A stretch of DNA of 64,000 nucleotides from Caballeronia pedi (GTDB lineage: Bacteria; Pseudomonadota; Gammaproteobacteria; Burkholderiales; Burkholderiaceae). This document shows, piece by piece, positions 1-7,919 of the stretch. How positions within the stretch are numbered: the first letter of the stretch is position 1; each line of letters begins with the position of its first letter. The notes beneath the pieces are model-generated. The model was not told the DNA's origin. It saw nothing but the letters and a program-made list of their open reading frames with translations, and searched no databases. The position numbers were made by a program, and so were the translations under genes. The DNA is taken from positions 49,844 to 113,843 of the forward strand of contig NZ_FCOE02000026.1 in NCBI RefSeq assembly GCF_001544915.2, read 5' to 3'.

Positions 1-517
1 GGCCGGCCGGAACCGTCATTTCGCTGTACGCGGCCATGAACGCCGGATTCGAGAGCGAGGTGCCTTCCAGATACTCCGGATACAGCAACTCCATGATGTT
101 CATCTGCGTCGTGTTGATCGCGACGGTCACTTGGTCGGGCTTCGGATCGAGATCGGCGAGCATGTGACGGGTATCGTCGGACAGCCACTTGGCCGCCTGA
201 CCGTCGTTTTCCGGCGCGAACGAGATCGAGCCGCCCACCTGAATGATCATGTCCGGCACCGCCGCGCGCACACCCGCGATCAGTTCGTTGAACTTCGACA
301 GGCGCTTGGAACCCTTGCCGTCCAGTTCGCGCACGTGCAGATGCAGCACGGTGGCGCCCGCCTCGTAGCAGTCGACGGCCTTCTGGACCTGTTCTTCCAT
401 GGTGACCGGAATGTCTTCGGGGAAGTCGGCGGGCATCCATTCGGGGCCGTACGGCGCGACCGTGATGACGACCTTGTCCTGGTTTTCGGGGTGCAGCGAA
501 TCGTCGAGGAATTGCAT
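1..517 (-). CDS. Beta-keto acid cleavage enzyme (BKACE, DUF849), N-terminal part
   Basis: The first 172 codons are present and the C-terminus lies beyond base 1. The N-terminus reads MQFLDDSLHPENQDKVVITV and is followed by the barrel strand with the HLHVR motif (about residues 58-62), whose His-x-His pair binds the catalytic zinc in this family. BKACE enzymes condense a beta-keto acid with acetyl-CoA to give acetoacetate and a new CoA ester, as in carnitine-derived dehydrocarnitine cleavage. The ATG is 46 bases after the stop of the upstream dioxygenase gene, so it is probably the last visible gene of a four-gene operon. The family call is firm. The substrate cannot be told, because the specificity residues are partly outside the window. 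Confidence 0.88.
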   Translation of the reverse strand, partial: MQFLDDSLHPENQDKVVITVAPYGPEWMPADFPEDIPVTMEEQVQKAVDCYEAGATVLHLHVRELDGKGSKRLSKFNELIAGVRAAVPDMIIQVGGSISFAPENDGQAAKWLSDDTRHMLADLDPKPDQVTVAINTTQMNIMELLYPEYLEGTSLSNPAFMAAYSEMTVPAG

Positions 518-563
518 GGGGTGCTCCAGCGTAAATAGGATCGATGTATGTAAGGCGCGATGA

Positions 564-1412
564 TCAGTAAGGCGCGTCGCCGATGATCCCGGCGCGTTCC
601 ATCTTGCGATGGCACGGCGGGTAGTCCATGACCGCGTAATGCTGCGTGCTGCGGTTGTCCCAGATCGCGACGCTGTTCTTTTTCCAGCGCCAGCGGACCT
701 GGTGTTCCGGGATGTACGCCTGGCTGATCAGGTAGGCGAGCAACTGGCCCGCGCCCGGATTGGCGTCCTGGCCGAAACGCACGCGCTCAGGCGTGTGATA
801 GTTCGTGAAATGCGTAGTGAACGCGTTCACGAAGAGCGTCTTCTCGCCCGTCTCAGGGTGCGTGCGCACGACCGGGTGTTCGGCGTCGGGAAACTGCGCT
901 TTGAGCGCGAGCCGCTTTTCGACCGGCATGGCGGCCCCGAAGCTGGCCTCGATGCTGTGGCGCGCGCGCAGATCGGCGATCTGCGTCTTGATGTGCTCGG
1001 GCAGGTTCTCGTAAGCGAGGACCATGTTCGCCCAGATCGTGTCGCCGCCGACCGGCGGACATTCGACGCAGCGCAGCACGCAGCCGAAAGGCGGCGCGGC
1101 GCGCCAGGTGGCGTCGGTATGCCATGCGTTTTCGTAGCGGTCGTTGGGCTGGTCGGGATTCTTGTAGATACGCACCAGACCCGGATGCTCGGGATCGCTC
1201 CCGGCGACCGGATGATCCTCCAGCTCGCCGAAGCGGCGGGCGAACGCGACATGGTCGGCGCGCGTGATGTCCTGATCGCGCAGGAACAGCACGCGATGCT
1301 TGAGCAGCGTGGCGCGGATTTCCGCGAACAGGCCGTCGTCGTGCACCGCGTCCGCGAGGTTCACGCCGCTGAGTTCGGCCCCGATGGAGCAGGTAAGTTG
1401 TTCGACGCGCAT
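564..1412 (-). CDS. TauD/TfdA-family Fe(II)/2-oxoglutarate dioxygenase
   Basis: The product has 282 residues, the normal length for this family. The iron-binding triad is visible as His98-x-Asp100 in NAWHTDATW and His258 in the C-terminal STQHYAV segment, with Arg273 a few residues on as the expected 2-oxoglutarate ligand. Members hydroxylate taurine, aryloxyalkanoates, alkyl sulfates or quaternary-ammonium acids; the last would fit a BKACE neighbour. The start is the ATG at 1412 because AGGAG lies just upstream; an in-frame GTG five codons earlier overlaps that ribosome site and is rejected. The gene lies 11 bases after the quinone oxidoreductase gene. The substrate is not determinable from sequence. 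Confidence 0.92.
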   Translation of the reverse strand: MRVEQLTCSIGAELSGVNLADAVHDDGLFAEIRATLLKHRVLFLRDQDITRADHVAFARRFGELEDHPVAGSDPEHPGLVRIYKNPDQPNDRYENAWHTDATWRAAPPFGCVLRCVECPPVGGDTIWANMVLAYENLPEHIKTQIADLRARHSIEASFGAAMPVEKRLALKAQFPDAEHPVVRTHPETGEKTLFVNAFTTHFTNYHTPERVRFGQDANPGAGQLLAYLISQAYIPEHQVRWRWKKNSVAIWDNRSTQHYAVMDYPPCHRKMERAGIIGDAPY

Positions 1413-1423
1413 GATGTGTCTCC

Positions 1424-2404
1424 TCACACGACGAAAATGGATGAACCGGTGGTCTTGCGCGCTTCGAGATCGCGATGCGCCTGGGCGGCATCCTGCAGCG
1501 CATAGCGCTGGTTGATCTCGATGCGGATGCGCCCGCTCGCGACGTGCCCGAACAGCTCGTCCGCGAGCGCCTTCTTCTCGGCCGGATCGGCGATGTAATC
1601 GGCCAGCGCGGGGCGCGTCAGATAGAGCGAGCCTTTCATCGCGAGCAACTGCGGATTGAACGGCGGAATCGGACCGGACGCGGTGCCGACGCAGACCATC
1701 AGGCCGCGGCGGCGCAGCGAATCGAGCGACGATTCGAACGTGTCCTTGCCGACGCTATCGAACACGACGTTCACACCGGCGCCGTCCGTCAGTTCCCGCA
1801 CCCGTTTCGCGACGTCTTCGTGGCTGTAATTGATGACGTGGTCGCAGCCGTGCGCACGCGCAACTTCGGCCTTCGCCTCGCTCGACACCGTGCCGATCAC
1901 CGTCACGCCAAGCAGGCGCGCCCACTGCGACACGATCAGGCCGACACCGCCGGCTGCCGCGTGCAGCAGGATCGAGTCGCCTGCCTTGAACTCGTGAATG
2001 CGGCGCATCAGATAGGACGCGGTCAGGCCGCGCATGGTCATCGCGGCGGCGGTGGCGCATTCGATGCCGGCGGGCAGCCGCACGAGCGCGGCGGCTGGCG
2101 CGAGGCGTTCGGTGCTGTACGCGCCGAGCGTGTTGATGAAGCCAGTGTAGGTCACGCGGTCGCCCACGCTCACCTGATCGACGCCTTCTCCGATGGCCTC
2201 GACCACCCCCGCCGCTTCCACGCCCATGCCGGCGGGCAGGGGGACGGGATAGAGGCCGGAGCGGAAGTACGTATCGGCGAAATTCAGACCAACGGCCTCG
2301 TGACGCAGGCGTACCTGTCCGGGACCGGGCATCCCGACCGCGACTTCTTCCCATCGCAATACTTCGGGACCGCCGGTTTCGTGAAAGCGGATTGCATGTG
2401 CCAT
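1424..2404 (-). CDS. NADPH:quinone oxidoreductase, zinc-independent MDR family
   Basis: A 326-residue medium-chain dehydrogenase/reductase. It has the N-terminal GroES-like fold with AVGLNFADTYFRSGLY, typical of Qor, and a nucleotide site AAAGGVGLIVSQ near residues 145-160. The structural-zinc cysteine cluster of alcohol dehydrogenases is absent, which places it with quinone oxidoreductase/zeta-crystallin enzymes. They reduce quinones or alpha,beta-unsaturated carbonyls with NADPH in the cytoplasm. The ATG at 2404 is preceded by GGAGAG. It lies 45 bases after the stress-protein gene and 11 bases before the dioxygenase, consistent with one transcript. Another plausible role is reduction of an enone intermediate made in this operon. 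Confidence 0.9.
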   Translation of the reverse strand: MAHAIRFHETGGPEVLRWEEVAVGMPGPGQVRLRHEAVGLNFADTYFRSGLYPVPLPAGMGVEAAGVVEAIGEGVDQVSVGDRVTYTGFINTLGAYSTERLAPAAALVRLPAGIECATAAAMTMRGLTASYLMRRIHEFKAGDSILLHAAAGGVGLIVSQWARLLGVTVIGTVSSEAKAEVARAHGCDHVINYSHEDVAKRVRELTDGAGVNVVFDSVGKDTFESSLDSLRRRGLMVCVGTASGPIPPFNPQLLAMKGSLYLTRPALADYIADPAEKKALADELFGHVASGRIRIEINQRYALQDAAQAHRDLEARKTTGSSIFVV

Positions 2405-2449
2405 GTGTCTCTCCATTCATGCGCGCGGGCCGTCAGGCTCGCAACGTGT

Positions 2450-3301
2450 TCAGTGTTGTTTCGCGACCCGGTCGACCGGCGCCGCGGAATTGAATTCGCC
2501 GTCTACTTCCGACCAGTCGGCGTAGCTCAGATAACGCCGCGCCGCCGGCAGAATCACGCCCTGTTCGCGGCCCATCCAGTCCCAGGCGAAGCGCGCATAG
2601 GCGCTCACGGCCTGTTCGAGAACGTCGGGTATCGGCGTGTCCTGGCCGATCATCCGGGCGAGTTCATCGAGCAGTTCCTCGTCGCGTTGATGCAGGCGCT
2701 CGAGTTCGGCGAGTTCGGCATTGACCGCCGATGTGCGCTTGCGCAGGCAGCGGAACAGCGAGGTTTTTGCGCGCGCCCCGGCGCCGCGTGCAGGCAGTTC
2801 GTGCAGCCTGCGGACCAGCTCTTGCATCGCCGCCGTGCTCGGCACGGCGTCTCGCTCGCGCGCGGCGCGCAGCGTGTCGAGCCATTCGTTGAGCGTGTCG
2901 GCGAGCCTGCGATGCGCGTTCAGGAGCGCGCCGATCGACGCCGCCACTGCGGGCCGCCGGTCCGTGCCGCACGACAGCACGCCGGGCAAGACGCCGTCCG
3001 TGGTCATCGCCGCCGCCGGGCTTGCGCTCGTGCAGATGAGATCGCAACCGTGGCGGCGGGCCTGCGCGATCAGCGTGTCGAATGAGTCATCGCCGCTGGC
3101 GACGACCGTCGTGCAGGCCACGCCCTGTGCGCGGGCGCCGGCTTCGGCTCGCGCCAGCCATTCGTCGGCGTGCGCGCCGGCCGACGACACCTGCAGAAAA
3201 GTGATGCGCGCGCCGATGGCCCACGCGAATTCGGTCGCATGGCCGATTGCTTCGACGCTGGCGTCGGTGTCCTCGACAGGAACGAGTAGATGCTGATACA
3301 T
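2450..3301 (-). CDS. UspA-like protein fused to a degenerate hemerythrin-like domain
   Basis: A 283-residue protein. Residues 1-100 look like a universal stress protein (start MYQHLLVPVEDTDAS). The usual glycine-rich nucleotide motif near the end of UspA domains is replaced by a short divergent stretch. Residues about 120-270 follow the hemerythrin HHE pattern, with helices containing AHRRLAD, ERLHQRDEEL and WMGREQGVILPAARRYL. The position normally held by His in H-x-x-E is Trp, and the paired Glu is missing in the first helix, so a di-iron centre is doubtful. Start alternatives exist 42 bases upstream; none has a strong ribosome site. It probably leads the operon going left. Its role may be sensory or structural. 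Confidence 0.72.
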   Translation of the reverse strand: MYQHLLVPVEDTDASVEAIGHATEFAWAIGARITFLQVSSAGAHADEWLARAEAGARAQGVACTTVVASGDDSFDTLIAQARRHGCDLICTSASPAAAMTTDGVLPGVLSCGTDRRPAVAASIGALLNAHRRLADTLNEWLDTLRAARERDAVPSTAAMQELVRRLHELPARGAGARAKTSLFRCLRKRTSAVNAELAELERLHQRDEELLDELARMIGQDTPIPDVLEQAVSAYARFAWDWMGREQGVILPAARRYLSYADWSEVDGEFNSAAPVDRVAKQH

Positions 3302-3371
3302 GGCGTTGTGCGCTGGATTGGGGTGTGTGCCTGAACTCATCTGCATCGTAGTGCAGGGATTGTTCGTGCGA

Positions 3372-3390
3372 CCCTCTCGCGAAGGGAGGG
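3372..3390. repeat. Short GC-rich hairpin, family member 1
   Basis: CCCTC and GAGGG arms flank a 9-base loop in the divergent interval between the stress-protein and LuxR genes. Related CCCTC/GAGGG hairpins lie at 6233-6253 and 22973-22989. No T-run follows, so it is not a classic terminator. It may be a small dispersed palindromic repeat. Confidence 0.4.
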
Positions 3391-3487
3391 GTTGACGCCC
3401 CCCGGTCATTCGAACGATGCTGTGGGCGCGATCCCAGCCGATGCGGCCCGCGCGGGCCGCTCGATCCTTCAGTCCAACCTGTTCCCG

Positions 3488-6181
3488 ATGGCCCCCACCA
3501 CAAGCGGCGCGGCACCCTCGACGACCGAACTGGTCCTCAAGACCATCGCGCCACGCGCGCCCCTCAACCTCCTCGTGCGGCTCAGGCTCAGCGCGGATGC
3601 CGCGCATTACCGCGATCGCCAGATCACGCTCGTGCAGGCGCCCGCCGGCTACGGGAAAACCTCGCTGCTCGCGCAGTGGCGACGTGAGTATCTGGCGCGC
3701 GGGATCGCCGTGGCGTGGCTGCAGGCCGACGAGCGCGACGATCCCGAGCGGCTCCTGCGCGGGCTCGTGCAGGCGGTGCGCACGGGCTGCGCGCGCGCCG
3801 GCTTCGGCTCGATGCTGCCCGACGGCGCGCTCGCGGCGGTGGGCAATCTGGACGGCGCGACGGGCTGGCTCGCCGAGATCGCGCTGCTGTCGCTGGACGT
3901 CGTGCTCATCATCGACGAATCCGAGCGGCTGCCTGCCGCCGGCGCCGGACTGCTCGCCTACCTGCTGCACAACGCCCCGCAGAACCTGCGCGTCGTGGTG
4001 GCGGGACGCGGCGGTCTCGAAGCGCCGATGGCCGATCTGCTCGCGTACGGCCACGGCACGCTCGTCGGACCGGATGCGTTGCGCTTCCGGCTCGATGAAA
4101 CGATCGCGCTGATTGGCAACCGTTTTGGCGAGCGCGTGGACGCCGACGCGTGCGCGCGCCTGTTCGAAGTCACCGACGGCTGGCCGCTCGGCATCCAGCT
4201 CGCGCTCGCCGCAATGGCGCATGCGGCGGACCCGCGCAAGGCGGTCGAAACGATCGCGTCGGGGCCGGGCGGTCTGCGCGAACATCTCGTCGGCGCGCTG
4301 GTTGCCAATCTTTCGCCGGAAGACGACGCCTTTCTCACCCGCATCAGCGCGGTCGACGTGCTGCATCCGGAGCTATGCGAGGCGCTGACGGGCCGCGCGG
4401 AAACGCCGGAACGTCTCGCGCGCCTGGTGCGTGAGACGCCTGTGTTCATCGCCGTCGAAGACAGCGCGTGGTGCCGGCTGCACACGCTCGTGCGCGACGC
4501 GTTGCGCGTGCGCCTCGCGGCGCTGCCTGCCGCCGAGCGCGAGGAGCTGCATGCGCGCGCGATGCGATGGTTCGTCGGCCGCGGCATGATCGAGGAGGCC
4601 GCGCGGCACGCGCATGCGGCCGGCGAGCACCGGACCGCCTTCGAACTGGCGGAGCGCAGCCTGCTCGATGCGGTGCGTCACGGGCATCTCAGCCTCGTAC
4701 TCGACTGGCTCGATCTGATTCCGGAGCCGGAACTGGAACAGCGCCCCCGCTTGCGTCTCGCCGCCGCATGGGCGCTCGCGGTCGGGCAGCGCCACGCGGA
4801 GGCGCAGCGCCAGATCGAGCATATTCTCGCCGGGCCGGCCGTCGATACGACCCTGCGCTACGAGTGCGCGCTGATCCTGAGCGCGGCCGCGTATTTCGCC
4901 GACGAACCCGACCGCTTCGTGGCGCTCTTCGAACCGTGGGCCGAAGCGCCGCCCGATGGCGGATCGTGGCTCGCGCAGGTTCATGCGAACCGGCTCGCCG
5001 CCCGCGCGATGCTGCTCGGCGAGCCGGCGCAGGCGCGCCGCGCGCAGCAGCGCGTGCGTTCCGGCGACGGCTCCGGCACGCTCGACTATCTCGTGCGCTG
5101 GGGCGAGCACATCACCGGGGCCAGCTATTTGTGGGAAGGCCAGATGTCGCTCGCCGAAGAGGTGCTGAAGCCCGCGCTCGCGAGCGCCGAGGCGGACCTG
5201 AGCCGCCGGCATCCGCTGAGCTGCATCTTCGCGGTGGCGTGCGCGGCGATCGCCTACGAAGACGACCGGCTGGACGAAGCGGCGGCGCTGCTCTCGAACC
5301 GCCTGGACGTGCTCGAACGCGGCGCGCCGCCCGAGACCGTCATGCTCGCGTATCGCACGGCGGCGCGCATTGCGGCGGCGCGCGGCGGCGAACATCGCGC
5401 GCTCGACATGCTCGAAGCCTTGCACGCGCTGGGCGTGAGCCGCTGTCAGCCGCGCCTGTGCGTCGCGAGTCTGGCCGAGCAGGTCCGCATGCACGCGGGC
5501 CGCTATCGTAACGAGACCTGTCAGGCGCTGGTGCGCCGCATCGACGAGATTCTGGATCGCGAGGCGGGGCGCGGCGCGCTGTGGCGCGAGTCGGTCGTGC
5601 TGATGCAACGGCTCGCGCATGCCGACGCGGCCATCGCCGCGCGCAACTGGCCGCAGGCGCTCGACGTGCTGGATGCTGCGGGCACGCAGGCCGACGCGCT
5701 GAAGATGGGCCGGTTCCGCATCGAAATCCTGGCCTTGCGCGCCTTCGCGAAACAACAGACGGGCGTCGATGCAACCGCGCTGCTGCTCGAAGCGATGAAT
5801 CTCGCGCAGACCTTCAGGCTGGTGCGCACGCTGATCGACGCGCATCCCTCGCTCGCCGACTGGGCCCGGCGCACGCGCGACGCAGCGGACGCTGAAAACA
5901 CCGGCACAGTACCGGCGGCCTTGCCGAACGTGCGGCCGCATCCGCGCGAGACGGGCGGGCCGCGCGCGGTGCCGTGCGTCGTGCTGACGCCCAAGGAGCG
6001 GGAGATTCTCGAACTGCTGGCGCGCAACCTGACGAACAAGGAAATCGCGCGCGCGGGGATGATCGGCGAGGGCACCGTCAAGTGGCATCTGAAGAATCTC
6101 TTCGGCAAGCTCGACGCGAGTTCGCGCAAGCACGCGGTGCGCCGCGCCGTCGTGCTCGGCCTGCTCGAAGGCACCCAGTAA
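3488..6181 (+). CDS. MalT-like LuxR-family ATP-dependent transcriptional regulator
   Basis: An 897-residue regulator of the LAL/MalT class. The Walker A motif APAGYGKT is at residues 51-58 and a Walker B strand VVLIIDE near 138-144 marks the STAND-type NTPase. A long helical TPR-like middle (about 380-800) is the usual inducer-sensing region. The LuxR helix-turn-helix occupies about residues 832-895, with LTPKEREILELLA and the recognition segment GEGTVKWHLKNLF. The ATG at 3488 is chosen because the family has a short lead before the ATPase; an in-frame TTG at 3392 sits directly on a GGAGGGG run and would add 32 residues. The regulator is divergent from the stress-protein operon and upstream of the porin/PHA genes, which it may activate. 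Confidence 0.9.
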   Translation: MAPTTSGAAPSTTELVLKTIAPRAPLNLLVRLRLSADAAHYRDRQITLVQAPAGYGKTSLLAQWRREYLARGIAVAWLQADERDDPERLLRGLVQAVRTGCARAGFGSMLPDGALAAVGNLDGATGWLAEIALLSLDVVLIIDESERLPAAGAGLLAYLLHNAPQNLRVVVAGRGGLEAPMADLLAYGHGTLVGPDALRFRLDETIALIGNRFGERVDADACARLFEVTDGWPLGIQLALAAMAHAADPRKAVETIASGPGGLREHLVGALVANLSPEDDAFLTRISAVDVLHPELCEALTGRAETPERLARLVRETPVFIAVEDSAWCRLHTLVRDALRVRLAALPAAEREELHARAMRWFVGRGMIEEAARHAHAAGEHRTAFELAERSLLDAVRHGHLSLVLDWLDLIPEPELEQRPRLRLAAAWALAVGQRHAEAQRQIEHILAGPAVDTTLRYECALILSAAAYFADEPDRFVALFEPWAEAPPDGGSWLAQVHANRLAARAMLLGEPAQARRAQQRVRSGDGSGTLDYLVRWGEHITGASYLWEGQMSLAEEVLKPALASAEADLSRRHPLSCIFAVACAAIAYEDDRLDEAAALLSNRLDVLERGAPPETVMLAYRTAARIAAARGGEHRALDMLEALHALGVSRCQPRLCVASLAEQVRMHAGRYRNETCQALVRRIDEILDREAGRGALWRESVVLMQRLAHADAAIAARNWPQALDVLDAAGTQADALKMGRFRIEILALRAFAKQQTGVDATALLLEAMNLAQTFRLVRTLIDAHPSLADWARRTRDAADAENTGTVPAALPNVRPHPRETGGPRAVPCVVLTPKEREILELLARNLTNKEIARAGMIGEGTVKWHLKNLFGKLDASSRKHAVRRAVVLGLLEGTQ

Positions 6182-6232
6182 GACCGCGGCGCAATCGGCC
6201 GCCCGCGCGCGGCTGATGTTCGCGCTTGTCGC

Positions 6233-6253
6233 CCCCTCCCGTCGCGAGAGGGG
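6233..6253 (+). terminator. Hairpin after luxR-type gene, possible terminator (family member 2)
   Basis: CCCCTC and GAGGGG form a 6-bp stem 52 bases after the regulator's stop codon. Position suits termination, but there is no U-run, so it may be only a dispersed palindrome like those at 3372 and 22973. Confidence 0.4.
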
Positions 6254-6422
6254 CTTGAATCGCCCCCCTTCCGTATTCTTGCTCCATGACTTCACGCGCC
6301 GTCGCGTCGCTCTGCGCGCCGCGATTCCGTGAAGCAATCGATCCGACGATTGCCCGATCGACCGGCCCTGGCTACGTTTGCCCGATGCGAACGCTCAAGC
6401 CGATAAAAAATATGGAGACCTC

Positions 6423-7547
6423 ATGAAACTCAGACGCTCATGCTTCGCCGCATTGATGGCCTGTTCCGGCGCCGCTTCCGCGCAAGGCTCGGTGACGCTT
6501 TACGGTGTCGTCGATTCTGGCCTGCTCTATCAGAGCACGTCGGCGGCGTCCTTCGCACCGAACGCGCCCAATCTCGGCAAGGTGTATCGATTGAAGGACG
6601 GCGGCATCTACGCCAGTTTCTGGGGCCTCAAGGGCAGCGAAGAACTGGGCGGCGGATACCGCGTCAACTTCAGATTGCAGGGTTCGTTCGATACCGGCAC
6701 GGGCAAGTTCGGCCTCTCCGACACGCCAGGCGTGTCCGCGCAATTCAATCAGTTCGCGACAGTCGGTCTGTCCGGGCCGTTCGGCACCTTCAACGCAGGC
6801 CGGCAGATCGTGCCGATGGTCTACGCGATGTTCGAAACCGACGTGCGCGGCGCGCAGTACTTCGGCAGCATTCTCACCGCGTGGCTCGGCATGAACCAGG
6901 CGGCCGGCTGGACCGGCACGAGCACGAACGGCGCGATCGGCGCGCTGTACGACAGCAACGCGCTGGTCTATGAGTCGCCGAAATTCTACGGTGCGTCGCT
7001 CGCGCTCGAATACGCGCCGGGCGGTGTTCCGGGCGAGTTCCAGGGCGGCACGCGTGAATCCGCCGTGCTGAAGTATTCGAACTACGGCCTGAACCTGGCC
7101 GCGGTCTACTACAACGGACACGACGCGAGCCCGTTGCCCGGCGTCGCGCCGACGGGGCTCAACAACAATCGCTTCACGTACTTCGGCGCGATGTACACGT
7201 TCCGCGATTTCTCGGTATCGGGCTCGTACAGCCACGGCAAGAATCCGGCCAACGCGGGTCGCGCGGACTACGACCTGTATTCGGTCGGCCTCGGATACAG
7301 GTTCAACCCGGTTCTGAAGGTGACGTCCGGCTTCTACTACCTGAAGGACAAGAACAATTCGACGAATCATTCGAGCGAATTCGCGGTGGGCACGGAATAC
7401 AGCCTGTCCAAGCGCACGCTCGCCTATGCGCAAGTCGGCTATGTCGACAATCACGGCACCATGAACCAGACGATCGTTTATGGACAACCCGTTGCGCCGG
7501 GCGAGTCGACCACGGCCGCGATGATCGGCATCCGCCATAACTTCTAA
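6423..7547 (+). CDS. Gram-negative outer-membrane porin (Burkholderia OmpC-like type)
   Basis: A 374-residue trimeric-porin-type beta barrel. It has a Sec signal peptide ending in ASA, followed by the family opening QGSVTLYGVVDSGL. Internal matches include FWGLKGSEELGGGYR and the terminal strand MIGIRHNF, ending in Phe as needed for BAM recognition. The start at 6423 has TGGAG nearby; an upstream in-frame candidate is rejected because it would spoil the signal peptide. The gene precedes a BON protein by 14 bases and the PHA genes, so it may supply fatty or hydroxy acids. Specificity is not predictable. Confidence 0.93.
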   Translation: MKLRRSCFAALMACSGAASAQGSVTLYGVVDSGLLYQSTSAASFAPNAPNLGKVYRLKDGGIYASFWGLKGSEELGGGYRVNFRLQGSFDTGTGKFGLSDTPGVSAQFNQFATVGLSGPFGTFNAGRQIVPMVYAMFETDVRGAQYFGSILTAWLGMNQAAGWTGTSTNGAIGALYDSNALVYESPKFYGASLALEYAPGGVPGEFQGGTRESAVLKYSNYGLNLAAVYYNGHDASPLPGVAPTGLNNNRFTYFGAMYTFRDFSVSGSYSHGKNPANAGRADYDLYSVGLGYRFNPVLKVTSGFYYLKDKNNSTNHSSEFAVGTEYSLSKRTLAYAQVGYVDNHGTMNQTIVYGQPVAPGESTTAAMIGIRHNF

Positions 7548-7561
7548 GAACGGACCAACCC

Positions 7562-7915
7562 ATGAAGAGAATCAGTGCAGCATTGATCGTACTGGCGTCG
7601 ATCGGCGCGAGCCTTCAGGCCGGCGAAACGATGGCGGCGGCGAGCGACCCCGCGATGGCGTCGGCCGCGAGCGCGCCTGTCGCGACGAAAAAAGAAAATC
7701 GCGCGCTGCGCAACGGCGTGTACGCCGCGTTCGCGAAAGACAAGCGTATCGATGCCGGAAACATCGGGGTTCGCGCAACGAATGGCGCCGTGACGCTGAC
7801 CGGCACCGTGACCGAGCCGGCGCAGATCGACAAGGCGGGCGCGCTGGCGAAAGGCGTTCCCGGCGTCACGTCGGTGACCAACAAATTGACCGTACAGCGC
7901 AATTTCGGGCAGTAA
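7562..7915 (+). CDS. Periplasmic BON-domain protein
   Basis: A 117-residue secreted protein with an N-terminal signal segment (about 1-25) and a low-complexity Ala/Ser linker. A single BON domain occupies about residues 45-112, with the signature pattern GAVTLTGTVTEPAQIDKA and VPGVTSVTNKL. BON domains bind phospholipid or other envelope partners and stabilise membranes under stress. It lies between a porin and an acyl-CoA ligase with gaps of only 14 and 4 bases, so it is cotranscribed with the PHA module. No enzymatic role is expected. Confidence 0.9.
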   Translation: MKRISAALIVLASIGASLQAGETMAAASDPAMASAASAPVATKKENRALRNGVYAAFAKDKRIDAGNIGVRATNGAVTLTGTVTEPAQIDKAGALAKGVPGVTSVTNKLTVQRNFGQ

Positions 7916-7919
7916 TCAA

